Numbered from the stretch's first letter, positions 17,531-27,153 are shown. The stretch: DNA of 64,000 nucleotides from Rhodopseudomonas boonkerdii (GCF_021184025.1 NZ_CP036537.1:1054001-1118000), one strand, 5' to 3'. The notes: generated from the letters alone by a model not told the origin. Translations and numbers: made by a program.

Positions 17531-17721
17531 GCGGGGTCTCCATCTTTTGTCATAACTCAAGACCCAACCAACGGTGATGGAGGGCGTTCCTCTTATCGGG
17601 AAACCGCTTTTCAAAGGAATGTGAGACCGAGAATCTGCAGTATATGGGCGCCAACAAGTGGTAGCGACCTGCGTTGCGCTCTGATATGGAACAGGCCGGT
17701 GGCCCTATCGGCCATTCGAGC

Positions 17722-17798
<77 letters not shown>

Positions 17799-17870
17799 GT
17801 CAGTTCCGGCCTATTAACCCTGCATTACGAGAAATGCCGCGCTGGCGCGGGCTTGCGATAAGACCGCGCG

Positions 17871-18221
17871 ATGTTTCAAAGAATTGTCATCATTCTCGCC
17901 TGGTTGATGCTCCTGGCCATCGCTTTTGCGACGCTGTCACCGATTGGGCTGCGGCCACATCTGGGCGATGTCAGCGGTGAGCGGTTCTTGGCGTTCGCGG
18001 CGCTTGCCCTGTTGTTCGGGATGGCCTATCCGCGCCATTTGTGGCTGGTGGCCTTCATGGTTGGCGGTGTTGCGGTGGGTCTCGAAGTGCTCCAGCACCT
18101 GACCCCTGACCGTCACGGCCGAGTTCCCGATGCGCTTGTGAAACTGTCTGGCGGCTTCGCTGGCGCGGGGCTGGCTTACGTCCTAAGCGGGACGATGAGA
18201 AAGATGTCGTCACCGGATTGA
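17871..18221 (+). CDS. VanZ-like small membrane protein
   Basis: 116 residues with four hydrophobic helices: residues 4-24, about 38-52, 55-75 and 93-109. The pattern LSPIGLRPHLG, then GLEVLQHLTPDRHGRVPDAL, then GGFAGAGLAY matches the VanZ-like fold, in which an acidic residue near the third helix (EVLQ) and the D/N in the loop are conserved. Function is unknown outside teicoplanin resistance, and a role in resistance is not implied. It starts 73 bases after the tRNA. Confidence 0.75.
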   Translation: MFQRIVIILAWLMLLAIAFATLSPIGLRPHLGDVSGERFLAFAALALLFGMAYPRHLWLVAFMVGGVAVGLEVLQHLTPDRHGRVPDALVKLSGGFAGAGLAYVLSGTMRKMSSPD

Positions 18222-18476
18222 TGCTCTCCGGTGGATCCGGCAATTGAGTATCATTTCGGTAAAATAGAACCGACCATCCTTCTGCGCTATGTATGTACCG
18301 AAAATTGCACGAAAATACTTGGCAGCGGACGTGGATCGATACACCTTGAGACGGTGTAGATTCGGATATGCAACCCTTGGCCTAGAGGTCGCGCTGCACC
18401 CTTACTGCGCACTTCGGCGGGGCGAGCGGAGAATACTGCGTCGCTGGGCAACGGTCGTTGCCGATCTCGAAGGATC

Positions 18477-19346
18477 ATGTCGATGCACCGCCGGTATCAA
18501 AGTTCGAGCATCCCGACCGAGATCATGCGCTCGGTGGTCGGAATTTCCGAAACGGGCAGCATCACCAAGGCCGCCAAGGTCCTCGGTCTCAGCCAGCCAG
18601 CTATCAGCTCGCAGATCAAGCGCATCGAACATGTGGTTGGTGGCAGCATCTTCCAGAAATCGGCGAACGGGTCCGCCGCGACCGAGCTCGGCAAGCTGGT
18701 CCTGATCCAGGCAAAGAAGATTCTCGAAGCTAACGATCAGTTGTTGATGCTGCGGGGCGGCACGCCGGACGATCTGCCGATCAGGATCGGTTTGAGCAAC
18801 ATCTATTCCCGGCGCATGATGGAAGTGTTCAGCAAGGCCGAGATTACGAATATCTCGATCTACGCAGACAACTCCGCCGAGATCGTAAAGTGTCTGATCG
18901 ACGGTTTCATCGACATCGGTATCTATCTGAGCCTCAGCGATACACCGCCGGATCCGACGATCGAGGTCGTCGATCAGCGCGCCGATGAAGTCGCTTGGAT
19001 ACGTGCGAAGGATTTCACGCTAAGTCCTGGAGCGCCGATCCCGTTGCTCACTTGGCCGGGGCAGATCATGCACGAACTCATGGTGCAAGCGCTCGAGCGC
19101 AAGGGAATGATCTATCGGATCGCCTTTTCCAGTCCCGATTTTCACACCCGTATCGAAGCGGCGAAAGCCGGGATCGGACTCACGGTGTTGCCGAAGCGGC
19201 TGGTGCCATCCTCCTTGACGATCGCCAATGAGTATTATCTTCCGAAGTGTGGTACGCCGCGCATGTTGCTCTGCGCGCGCCGTGATGGCGGTGCAAGAAG
19301 CACAAAGCTGCTCGAAGCCCTGCGATCGCGCTTCAACGATATCTGA
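18477..19346 (+). CDS. LysR-family transcriptional regulator
   Basis: 289 residues. The N-terminal winged helix-turn-helix spans about residues 12-70 (SITKAAKVLGLSQPAISSQI is the recognition unit). The rest has the two-lobed effector domain (LPIRIGLSNIYSRRMMEVFS, AKAGIGLTVLPKRLVP). Neither neighbour is divergent, so the usual divergent-target clue is missing and the target is unknown. The ATG at 18477 follows GAAGGA. A 255-base gap upstream may hold its own promoter. Confidence 0.9.
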   Translation: MSMHRRYQSSSIPTEIMRSVVGISETGSITKAAKVLGLSQPAISSQIKRIEHVVGGSIFQKSANGSAATELGKLVLIQAKKILEANDQLLMLRGGTPDDLPIRIGLSNIYSRRMMEVFSKAEITNISIYADNSAEIVKCLIDGFIDIGIYLSLSDTPPDPTIEVVDQRADEVAWIRAKDFTLSPGAPIPLLTWPGQIMHELMVQALERKGMIYRIAFSSPDFHTRIEAAKAGIGLTVLPKRLVPSSLTIANEYYLPKCGTPRMLLCARRDGGARSTKLLEALRSRFNDI

Positions 19347-19491
19347 TGGCTCGGTATCGGCTAAAACTGATGGAGCCATCAATTTCGATGCATGTATCGC
19401 AGACGATGCCTACATTTGAGATGATTGCCTGTCGATTGTGGTAATAGAAGTTGTATAGGTAGTCTTCACTCGCCGTTGCGAAGCTCGCATC

Positions 19492-19929
19492 ATGACGAGA
19501 TTCGCCATCAAGCGTTTGCAGGTTTTCGCGTCGTGCCGGCATGGCTCAAGTGCCGTCGAATTCGCGATGCTGCTTCCCCTGTTCCTGACGATCGTGTTTG
19601 GCATCGTCGTGTTCGGATCGTATCTCGCGATCATCCATGGCGTGCAGCAACTTGCGGCGGAAGCTGCGCGTTCGTCGGTGGCCGGCATGACCGAGACCGA
19701 GCGCAGTTCGCTTGCATCGGCTTATGTCGCCAACAACGCCACGACCTATCCGTTGATCGATCCGGCGAAGCTGACAACCGCCGCCGCAACCTCTTCCTCC
19801 AATGCGAATGTGTTTGTCGTCACAGTGAATTACGACGCTTCGAGCATGTTCATCTACACGCTGCCTTTCGTGCCGAAGCCGACCACGCTGATTACGCGTT
19901 CGGCTTCGATCCCGTATGGAGGGTTCTGA
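19492..19929 (+). CDS. TadE-like pseudopilin-type protein
   Basis: 145 residues. The N-terminus has the prepilin-like pattern of TadE: a basic start, G-S-S-A-V-E-F, then a long hydrophobic helix (FAMLLPLFLTIVFGIVVFGS). The glutamate at position +5 of the E-F motif is the residue recognised by TadV-type prepilin peptidases. The remainder is a small Ser/Thr-rich domain. In tight-adherence loci, TadE and TadG are minor, membrane-anchored pilus proteins. Here only TadE and TadG are present in the window; the secretion ATPase and Flp pilin must be elsewhere. The TadG start is two bases after this stop. Confidence 0.88.
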   Translation: MTRFAIKRLQVFASCRHGSSAVEFAMLLPLFLTIVFGIVVFGSYLAIIHGVQQLAAEAARSSVAGMTETERSSLASAYVANNATTYPLIDPAKLTTAAATSSSNANVFVVTVNYDASSMFIYTLPFVPKPTTLITRSASIPYGGF

Positions 19930-19931
19930 TC

Positions 19932-21602
19932 GTGACATCGTTAATATGTCTCCTGCGCCGCTTTGCTGCCGATCAACGCGGCAATATCGCACTGATGTCC
20001 GTCGGCGGCATGATACTGGCCGTTTGCTGTGCGGCGCTCGGCATCGATATCGGCACGATCGCAGCGGATCGCCGCAAAACGCAGAGTGCGGCCGATATCG
20101 CTGCAATCGTTGCCGCCAGCAATCTGTCCAACGCCACCAATGCCGCAACATCGGCGGTGACGAAAAATAATTACCCAGCCTCGGCTCTGACCAAGGTCGA
20201 GCTCGGCACTTATACGGCGGACCCTGCCATTCCTGTCCAGAACCGCTTCGTGACGCCGGCTGTGGGTAAGGCAAATGCCGCGCGGGTCACGTTGCAGACC
20301 TCCACACCGCTGTATTTCAGCAAGTTCTTTACCGGCAGCAACGCATTTACGATCACGACACAGGCAATCGCAGCGAATACGCAGATCGCATCCTTTGCCA
20401 TCGGCTCGCGTTTGGTGTCGCTGAACGGCGGGGTGCTTAACAGTGTGCTTGGCTCGCTGCTCGGTACCACGCTGTCCCTCTCGGTGATGGACTATCAGGC
20501 GCTCCTTAATGCACGCATCGACGCATTTGATTTCCTGTCGGCACTGGCGACACGCATTGGCTTGACTGCGGCCACCTATGAAACGGTGCTGAGCGCCAAT
20601 GTTAAGGTCGGCGACATCCTGGCAGCGGCGCTCAACGCACAGCAGTCCACGAACGGCGCCAGCACGGCCACAACCGCGCTCTCGACGATCTCGCAGGCTG
20701 CGATCTCCTCCACCGCCAAGCTTACACCGCTGTCGCTGATCGACGCGGGGCCGTATTCCGATCTCAAGACAGGAACCAAACCGAAGATCGGTGTCAGCAT
20801 TTCGCTCTATGATCTGCTGCAGGCCACAGCCGGCATCGCCAATGGCTCCAGTCAGGTAAATACGGGCGTCAATATCAACCTGCCGGGAATCGCCAGCGTC
20901 CAGCTGATCGTAACGATTGGCGAGCGGCCGCAGGGGTCCAGCTGGGTCGCTGTCGGAGCCCAAGGGATCAGTGTGCATACAGCGCAGACCCGTGTGCTGC
21001 TGCAGGTCAAACTCGTCGGCACAGGCGCCGCCTCGGTGGTCAATCTGCCGGTTTATGTGGAAGTTGCTTCCGGTACGGCGACGCTCAACAAGGTGAGTTG
21101 CGGCTACCCCGATATCAGCACGTCCACCGTTACGCTGGGGGTGACACCTGGCGTTCTTGACGCTTGGATCGGCAATGTTTCTGCAGCCGACCTGCAGAAT
21201 GTGACGACGAAGCCGAATCCCGGTCCGGCCACGCTGGTCGATCTTGGTTTGATCACGGTCACCGGAAAGGCCCATGCCGGCGTAGGGAATACGACGCCTG
21301 TCAATGTCGACTTCAGCTATGCCGATATTACGTCGCAGACCAAAAAGACCGTCACGTCCACGAATTTCACGTCGTCGCTGATTGGCAGCCTGCTCGGCGA
21401 TCTCAATCTTTCCGTGACTGTCATTGGTCTTGGCATTCCAATTCCAGGTCTGGGCGCGCTGGTTGGCGGCATCCTCGGCGCAGCCACCGGAGCGCTCGAT
21501 CAGTTGCTGTCGAGCGTGCTCTCCAGTCTCGGCGTCGGTCTAGGACAGGCCGATGTCTGGGTTACCGGCATCCGCTGTGACGGTGCCGTGCTGGTGAACT
21601 GA
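19932..21602 (+). CDS. TadG-like pilus assembly protein
   Basis: 556 residues from the GTG at 19932. The N-terminal TadG_N segment is clear (AADQRGNIALMSVGGMILAV, then LGIDIGTIAADRRKTQSAAD). It is followed by a long beta-rich, Ser/Thr/Val/Gly-rich extracytoplasmic region without a von Willebrand domain, and a hydrophobic glycine-rich segment near the end (GALVGGILGAATGALDQLL). It is longer and lower in complexity than short TadE proteins. Translation is probably coupled to tadE, two bases upstream. An upstream reading of the same frame (from 19425) merely overlaps tadE in another frame and is not real. Confidence 0.82.
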   Translation: MTSLICLLRRFAADQRGNIALMSVGGMILAVCCAALGIDIGTIAADRRKTQSAADIAAIVAASNLSNATNAATSAVTKNNYPASALTKVELGTYTADPAIPVQNRFVTPAVGKANAARVTLQTSTPLYFSKFFTGSNAFTITTQAIAANTQIASFAIGSRLVSLNGGVLNSVLGSLLGTTLSLSVMDYQALLNARIDAFDFLSALATRIGLTAATYETVLSANVKVGDILAAALNAQQSTNGASTATTALSTISQAAISSTAKLTPLSLIDAGPYSDLKTGTKPKIGVSISLYDLLQATAGIANGSSQVNTGVNINLPGIASVQLIVTIGERPQGSSWVAVGAQGISVHTAQTRVLLQVKLVGTGAASVVNLPVYVEVASGTATLNKVSCGYPDISTSTVTLGVTPGVLDAWIGNVSAADLQNVTTKPNPGPATLVDLGLITVTGKAHAGVGNTTPVNVDFSYADITSQTKKTVTSTNFTSSLIGSLLGDLNLSVTVIGLGIPIPGLGALVGGILGAATGALDQLLSSVLSSLGVGLGQADVWVTGIRCDGAVLVN

Positions 21603-21655
21603 TGTGTGTATGCGTGAACAATGGCTGAAATTTCAAGACTGAAAGGGAAGGACCC

Positions 21656-22036
21656 ATGCCTTACGAGACCTCGATGAACCGCCCGAACGTCAACCGCAAG
21701 CGCTCCGTGGTGGTTTCGAAGAAGCGCACCAGCGTCAGCCTGGAGGATAGTTTCTGGGCCAGCCTGCAGGCAATTGTGAAGATGGAGAACACGACGATCG
21801 AAAACTACATCGAAAAGATCGAGCGCAAGCGCGAAACGCCGAATCTGTCGTCGAACCTGCGCATTGCCGTGCTGGAATACTATCAGCAGCTGGCTGCGCG
21901 CAGCATGGTTGCCGGCATGCCGGAAGGCTCTGCGCCAAGCGTCGTGCCGAAGCAGGGCGAACGTCAGGGGCAGCTGGCCGAGAAAGTCGCCGCGTACTGG
22001 AGCCGTATTGGCAATGACAAGCAGCTGGCCGATTAG
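21656..22036 (+). CDS. Ribbon-helix-helix domain protein
   Basis: 126 residues. Residues 14-60 match the RHH_4-type ribbon-helix-helix (KRSVVVSKKRTSVSLEDSFW as the beta strand and first helix, then TIENYIEKIERKRE and SSNLRIAVLEYYQQLAAR). Such proteins dimerise and bind DNA through the antiparallel strands. The C-terminal 40 residues look flexible. The ATG at 21656 follows GAAAGGGAAGGACCC; an internal ATG at 21674 is possible. It lies between the Tad pair and the chemoreceptor; which it regulates, if either, is unknown. Confidence 0.82.
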   Translation: MPYETSMNRPNVNRKRSVVVSKKRTSVSLEDSFWASLQAIVKMENTTIENYIEKIERKRETPNLSSNLRIAVLEYYQQLAARSMVAGMPEGSAPSVVPKQGERQGQLAEKVAAYWSRIGNDKQLAD

Positions 22037-22044
22037 GCCAGCTG
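22022..22044. terminator. Hairpin overlapping the ribbon-helix-helix stop codon
   Basis: A perfect 9-bp stem (CAGCTGGCC at 22022-22030 with GGCCAGCTG at 22036-22044) whose loop GATTA includes part of the TAG stop. There is no T run, so termination by itself is uncertain. It could also act as an mRNA 3' end stabiliser. Confidence 0.5.
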
Positions 22045-22145
22045 TCACGACCCGACTTTATAAAATTTAAGGAAGCAACGCGCGGTGCTGCGTGCGTTGG
22101 ATCCATATCCTTTCAGTTAATGGCTTTCAAGCCACGGAGCAACTC

Positions 22146-23813
22146 ATGTTCACTCGGCGCAGCAAATTGGAATTGCAGAATGCGTTGGAGAAGGCAGTCG
22201 CCATCAATCGCTCTCAAGCACTGATCGAGTTTAATCCCGACGGAACGATCATCACCGCCAACGAAAACTTTCTTGCCGCGATGGGCTACACGCTCGATGA
22301 AATCAAGGGCAAGCATCACAGTCTGTTTGTCGATCCGGCGACACGTGAAAGCGCCGCTTATCGGGAGTTCTGGGGTAACCTTAACAGGGGCCAGTTTCAG
22401 GCTGCCCAGTACAAGCGAATCGCCAAGGGAGGACGGGAAGTATGGATCGAAGCAAGCTACAACCCGATCCTGGATCGCGGTGGCAGGCCATACAAGGTGG
22501 TCAAATTTGCCACTGACATCACGGCGAGCAAGCTCGCAAGCCTCGATGCCCAGGGCAAGATCGCGGCGATCGATCGCGCCCAGGCGATGATCGAGTTCAA
22601 TCTCGACGGCACGATCATTACGGCCAATGAGAACTTTCTGACCGCCGTCGGCTATGGTCTTTCGGAGATACAAGGACGGCATCACAGCATGTTTGTAGAG
22701 CCGCAGGAACGCGACGGAAATGCTTATCGCGATTTCTGGGCTCGGCTGGCTCGCGGGGAATATCAGGCGGCGGAGTATAAGCGCATCGGCAAGGGTGGCA
22801 GGGAAATCTGGATTCTCGCCTCTTACAATCCGATTTTCAACGAGCTTGGAAAGCCCTTCAAGGTGGTGAAATTCGCGACCGACGTCACTCAGCAGAAGTT
22901 GCGGGCGGCGGACAGCGACGGGCAGATGGAAGCGATCCGCAAATCGCAGGCGGTGATCGAATTCCGCATGGACGGCAACATCATCACCGCGAACCAGAAT
23001 TTTCTGAATACGCTCGGCTATTCGCTCGACGAGATCCGCGATCGTCATCACAGCATGTTTGTCGATCCTGCCGAGCGCGCGTCTGCGGCTTATGGCGAAT
23101 TCTGGGCCAGCCTCAATCGTGGCATCTATCAGGCGGCCGAATACAAGCGGCTGGGTAAAGGTGGGCGCGAGATCTGGATTCAGGCCTCCTACAATCCGAT
23201 CCTCGATCTCAACGGCAAGCCGTTTAAAGTGGTGAAATATGCTACCGATATTACGGCCCAGGCGACGGCACGGATGAAGGCCGAGCGTGCACGGTCGCTG
23301 ATCGAATCCGTGGCCGCCGGCAGTGAGGAGATGAATGCCTCGATCCGGGAAATTTCCGAGACCATGGTGAAGTCGCGGCAGACGGCGGAAGCCGCTGTGA
23401 GCCAGGTCGAATCGGCCGATGTCCAGGCACAACGTCTCACATCGGCGGCACATGCCATGGGCGGCATTGTCGGGCTGATCGGCGATATCACCGGCCAGAT
23501 CAATCTGCTGGCGCTGAATGCCACGATCGAATCGGCGCGTGCCGGCGAGGCGGGCCGCGGTTTTGCCGTGGTGGCATCGGAGGTGAAGAATCTCGCCAAC
23601 CAGGCCAAGCAGGCCACCGACAAGATTTCCAGCGAGATCGAGGCGCTCAACGGCATTTCCGGAGACGTCGTCAGCGCGTTGGTGACGATCAAGCAGGCCA
23701 TCGAACACGTCAACGAGTTTGTCACCTCGACCGCCGCTGCGGTGGAGGAGCAGAGCACGGTGACGTCGGACATGTCGGACAATATGCAGCGCGCGGCTGC
23801 AGAACTGGCATAG
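22146..23813 (+). CDS. Soluble chemoreceptor (MCP) with three tandem PAS domains
   Basis: 555 residues and no membrane segment. Three near-identical PAS/PAC units cover about 22-126, 144-248 and 266-370. Each carries an HHSLFV/HHSMFV motif and the PAC segment [15 protein letters not shown]. No HAMP domain follows. Residues 385-540 are the MCP signalling coiled coil with the conserved tip [20 protein letters not shown] and [14 protein letters not shown], which contacts CheA and CheW. The layout resembles BdlA, a cytosolic receptor involved in biofilm dispersal, but with one extra PAS. No methylation-enzyme tether is present at the C-terminus. GGAGCAA precedes the ATG. Confidence 0.92.
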   Translation: MFTRRSKLELQNALEKAVAINRSQALIEFNPDGTIITANENFLAAMGYTLDEIKGKHHSLFVDPATRESAAYREFWGNLNRGQFQAAQYKRIAKGGREVWIEASYNPILDRGGRPYKVVKFATDITASKLASLDAQGKIAAIDRAQAMIEFNLDGTIITANENFLTAVGYGLSEIQGRHHSMFVEPQERDGNAYRDFWARLARGEYQAAEYKRIGKGGREIWILASYNPIFNELGKPFKVVKFATDVTQQKLRAADSDGQMEAIRKSQAVIEFRMDGNIITANQNFLNTLGYSLDEIRDRHHSMFVDPAERASAAYGEFWASLNRGIYQAAEYKRLGKGGREIWIQASYNPILDLNGKPFKVVKYATDITAQATARMKAERARSLIESVAAGSEEMNASIREISETMVKSRQTAEAAVSQVESADVQAQRLTSAAHAMGGIVGLIGDITGQINLLALNATIESARAGEAGRGFAVVASEVKNLANQAKQATDKISSEIEALNGISGDVVSALVTIKQAIEHVNEFVTSTAAAVEEQSTVTSDMSDNMQRAAAELA

Positions 23814-23868
23814 CGATCGGCTTCAGGTCATCTTTGCATCATCCGCGACCATGCTAGTGTCGCGGACG

Positions 23869-24498
23869 ATGGTTCCTTTCAATGCAGCCACGCGGACGAC
23901 AATCGAGGCCCGCGTCGGCGAATTCACCCGCCTCGAGGTCAACGCGACGTCAACGCAGACGCTCAAGCGAGCAGCTGTGGCGCTGGTGCTTGCCCGCGCC
24001 GACGAAGAAGTATCCGCCGGTCTGTTGCTGACATTGCGGGCCTCCAGTCTCCGCGCGCACAGCAATCAATGGGCGCTGCCGGGCGGGCGTTGCGATCCCG
24101 GCGAGACGCCAGCCGAAACGGCGTTGCGCGAGCTCGACGAGGAACTAGGCCTGCGGCTCGGCGCCGATGACGTGATCGGGATGCTGGATGATTATCCGAC
24201 ACGATCCGGATACCTGATCACGCCGGTGGTGATGTGGGCGGATGATAGCCGGCGGCTGGTTCCCAATCCGGACGAGGTCGCCTCCGTGCACCGGATCGCG
24301 CTCACGGAATTGCTGCGTCCACAAGCGTTCGATTTTATCAGCATTCCCGAGAGCGAGCGCCGCGTGATCCGCTACAGCCATTTCGGCCATCGCATTCATG
24401 CGCCGACCGCGGCATTGATCTATCAGTTCAGTGAGCTGCTGGCCGGGCGCATCACAAGGGTCGCGGAACTGGAACAACCCGTTTTCGCCTGGAAGTGA
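23869..24498 (+). CDS. NUDIX hydrolase of the CoA pyrophosphatase type
   Basis: 209 residues. The Nudix box is complete: GGRCDPGETPAETALREL followed by DEELGL, giving Gx5Ex7REUxEExGU. Just before it, LLTLRASSLRAHSNQWALPG matches the extra motif of the NudL / CoA-diphosphatase subfamily, which splits CoA into phosphopantetheine and 3',5'-ADP. So the call is more specific than a generic NUDIX enzyme. The start is uncertain between the ATGs at 23851 and 23869. It follows the chemoreceptor on the same strand but shows no functional link to it. Confidence 0.88.
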   Translation: MVPFNAATRTTIEARVGEFTRLEVNATSTQTLKRAAVALVLARADEEVSAGLLLTLRASSLRAHSNQWALPGGRCDPGETPAETALRELDEELGLRLGADDVIGMLDDYPTRSGYLITPVVMWADDSRRLVPNPDEVASVHRIALTELLRPQAFDFISIPESERRVIRYSHFGHRIHAPTAALIYQFSELLAGRITRVAELEQPVFAWK

Positions 24499-24649
24499 GA
24501 CAACCGGTCGCGAAATCGGGGTTGGCTGGCAAGACAAAATTCACCAAACTGCTCCAACGTCGGTCGGACAGGAACACCGCGGCCCGGCGCATGTTGCGCG
24601 GCGCCCCGACCATTTTCAGTGCGCTTTGCGCGCGAACGCGACAGGTCTC

Positions 24650-25873
24650 ATGTCCCATTCGATTCGCATATTCTCCGTTGCCCTTCCGCTCGCAGTGTTG
24701 CTCGGCACGTCGGTGCTCGCATCGGAACCCTCGGCCCTTCCGCCGTCGGTCGCCAATGCCATGGCGCAAGGTGCATCGCCTCAGGCCATCGCTGAATATC
24801 GCCGCAAGCTGGCCGAATACCAGGAAGCGCGTGCCGCTTTCGATCAGGAAGCGAGTGCCTATTGGAATGCGATCGCCGACAAGCGGAAGACCCGCTTTGC
24901 CAAGCGCCGCGCGGGTCAGGCGGTCACGCTCAATGACTATGTGCTGGAGCAGGCGCCGCTCTATGACGGCCCGAAGCGGCCGGTGAATCCGGAGCCCGAG
25001 GATGATGGCGGTCCGCGCGTGCGCAAGGATCTGCCCGTTGTGGCTGACTTCCTGAATGCGGCGCGATCGGAATTCCAGTTCGCGCCGTCGCGCCCGAGCA
25101 GCGAAATGGAATTCAAGCGTGCCTATGCGCGTGCAGCGTTGCAGGCCGGCCTGACGCGCGAGCAGGCGGTGCGCGTCTATTCGTTCGAAACCGGTGGCAA
25201 CGGCGGTCACGACATGCAGTCGGGGCTCAATCCGTCGAAGCCGGGTTCACGCGCGATCTCGACGGCGATCGGCTACAATCAGCTCCTGACGGCGAATACG
25301 ACGACATTGATCGCCGAGAAGGGTCCGCAGATCCTGAAGGTTCTCACCGACAAGGCAGCGATGCTTCAGGGGCCGCAACGCAAGGCGATGGACCACAAGA
25401 TCGCGGTGTTCAAGCGCATGTATGCAGTGGTTCGCAGCGGGCCGCAGGGCTGGAGCGCGCTCGAGAAGCTCGGCACCACGCCGCAGGGCTGGGCGATGCA
25501 TGCGCTGGTTCTGGACATGGATGTCGGGCCGCTATTGCAGGTCCACAAACTGCTCACTTCGGTGCAGTTCGCCCGCGCGCGAGGTTTCGAGCGTCCGCTC
25601 TCTGCCGCCGAACTCGAGATGATGAATCTCACCGGTGATGGCAACGGCTTCGATATGGTGACCATGCCGCAAGCAATGCGCGAGCAGGTGCCGACGGCGA
25701 ACTTCTTCCAGCGTGGCGGCTATGAGCGCAATCCGGTGGCGATCCGCCACAACACCGTGGCGAAGCTGCTGGCCATCACCAACAATCGGATGGACGTGAA
25801 CAGCAATCTGCCAGGCGCCAAAGAATTGGCCGCGGCCTTCGGATCGGCCACGGCCAGCAATGAGATCAGATAG
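24650..25873 (+). CDS. Secreted protein with a putative lysozyme/transglycosylase-like core
   Basis: 407 residues with a signal peptide to about residue 25 (LAVLLGTSVLA-SEP). Residues 40-100 are a charged coiled region. At 178-184 the sequence reads SFETGGN and at 208-213 GYNQLL. This is the spacing and pattern of the catalytic Glu and the GLMQL segment of SLT-type lytic transglycosylases, with Glu180 as the candidate acid. The rest is helical. I recognise no named family, so transglycosylase activity is a hypothesis. No strong ribosome-binding site is evident. The gap of 151 bases after the NUDIX gene may hold a promoter. Confidence 0.68.
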   Translation: MSHSIRIFSVALPLAVLLGTSVLASEPSALPPSVANAMAQGASPQAIAEYRRKLAEYQEARAAFDQEASAYWNAIADKRKTRFAKRRAGQAVTLNDYVLEQAPLYDGPKRPVNPEPEDDGGPRVRKDLPVVADFLNAARSEFQFAPSRPSSEMEFKRAYARAALQAGLTREQAVRVYSFETGGNGGHDMQSGLNPSKPGSRAISTAIGYNQLLTANTTTLIAEKGPQILKVLTDKAAMLQGPQRKAMDHKIAVFKRMYAVVRSGPQGWSALEKLGTTPQGWAMHALVLDMDVGPLLQVHKLLTSVQFARARGFERPLSAAELEMMNLTGDGNGFDMVTMPQAMREQVPTANFFQRGGYERNPVAIRHNTVAKLLAITNNRMDVNSNLPGAKELAAAFGSATASNEIR

Positions 25874-25907
25874 CGTCGCGTCTGAACGCGATGCGATGAA
25901 GAGCCGG

Positions 25908-26630
25908 CTACGAGTTGCCGGGATTGAAGTCTTCGCCGACGGCGGCCGGCGCAGCAGCCGCGTCCGGACGCGGACCGTGCGGACGACGGCGACGACGCGG
26001 CGGAAAGCGCTGTTCGCCATTTCCGTTGCCATTGTTGCCGTTCTGCTCGAACGGCGCGCCATTGGCAGGCTGCGGAGCACCGCCGGTGATGAAAGAGGGC
26101 AGGCCGATATTCTCGCCGGCCGGTGCGGCCGGCTGCGGCTGATATTGCGGCTGCGGCTGGCGCGCATCGCGGGGATAGGGCTGCTCGCCGCGCTGCTGAT
26201 AATTTTCGCGCGGCTGCTGCTGTTCACGCTGCTGCGGCACAAAACCCGGTTCGGCGCCGAAATTCGAAAAGCTCTCGCTATCGTCGTCGCCATCCTCGAG
26301 CTGCACATCGCTGCTGTTGTCGGCGCGCTGTTGCTGCTGAGGCTGATTCTGGCGGAATTGCTCTTGCGCCGCGGCGATCAGGCGGAAGTAGTGTTCGGCG
26401 TGCTGATAGTAGTTTTCGGCCGCGACCGGATCGCCCGACGAACGTGCGTCCCGGGCGAGTTGCAGATATTTCTCGCCGATGTGAGAGGCTGTGCCGCGGA
26501 TCTTGATATCGGGGCCGTTCGATTCGTAGACCCGGGTCATCGGGTTCTGGCCGCGCCGATTGTTATTGTTGTTGTTATTATTGTTGCGGTTGTTGTTCCG
26601 CATCCGCTTGTTGTTCTGACCGTTTCTCAT
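25908..26630 (-). CDS. DUF4167 protein with asparagine/arginine-rich N-terminus
   Basis: 240 residues. The first 28 are almost only Asn, Arg and Gly (including a run of nine Asn). The DUF4167 domain follows at about 29-90: RVYESNGPDIKIRGTASHIG, YLQLARDARSSGDPVAAENY, YQHAEHYFRLIAAAQEQF. The remainder is low complexity (Gln/Pro/Asn) with a basic RRRRRPHGPRP tail. The domain occurs in alphaproteobacteria and is of unknown function. Its basic, disordered ends suggest RNA or ribosome contact (inference). It converges on the secreted protein gene ending at 25873 and lies downstream of prmC and prfA on the same strand, 520 bases away. Confidence 0.9.
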   Translation of the reverse strand: MRNGQNNKRMRNNNRNNNNNNNNNRRGQNPMTRVYESNGPDIKIRGTASHIGEKYLQLARDARSSGDPVAAENYYQHAEHYFRLIAAAQEQFRQNQPQQQQRADNSSDVQLEDGDDDSESFSNFGAEPGFVPQQREQQQPRENYQQRGEQPYPRDARQPQPQYQPQPAAPAGENIGLPSFITGGAPQPANGAPFEQNGNNGNGNGEQRFPPRRRRRPHGPRPDAAAAPAAVGEDFNPGNS

Positions 26631-27153
26631 GTGTCGCTTTCGTTACTGAGATTTGTCACAGAGCTACTGACTGAGTGCTACTTACTGAGTGGCTACGCGC
26701 TGAAATTCATGGCCGCGGCAGCAATCCGCGGGAGCCGGACGAGCCTCTTCCAGGCGTGCATCCGAATCGTCGTGCAGGTCATCGCTGCATCGATCTTGCC
26801 CAAAGTCGCGTTCAGCAAAGACGCGTTCCCCAATCGCCGGCCGATCTCATCAAACCGGCCAAGTCAGACTCCTGCCAAATTCGGGCACATGTCCCGGCGC
26901 GGCTTTTGTCCGTGAAATTCAAAGCGCAATAATCAGGCTTTCGTTCGCTCTGCGGTCGTGAGCTGCGCAGCACTTTCAGCCATCGCGCTCAGCCAGACCT
27001 GCCTGTGGAACCTGTTTTCGGACGGGTTCTCTTGCGAGATTACGGGCCACCCACCAATACCTTCGGGCGAACCATCCCTGTTCCGATGCTGTGCCCGGAA
27101 CGTAGTCGCTCGCGGGGGATATTCCAAGCGGTTTTTTTCGATTTAAGAAGGCT
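26631..27153. other. Intergenic region between prmC and the DUF4167 gene
   Basis: 523 bases with no supportable gene. Both flanking genes read leftward, so it should hold the prmC 3' end and the DUF4167 promoter. Next to the prmC stop the minus strand is A-rich with short GC blocks, without a convincing terminator stem. I see no repeat family member here. Confidence 0.5.

Noticed and set aside
19425..19931. Extension of the TadG frame upstream to 19425
   Set aside because: Overlaps tadE completely in another frame, and the translated extension has no resemblance to a pilus protein; GTG at 19932 fits.
22113..23708. 531-codon minus-strand frame
   Set aside because: Antisense to the triple-PAS chemoreceptor; composition typical of a shadow frame.
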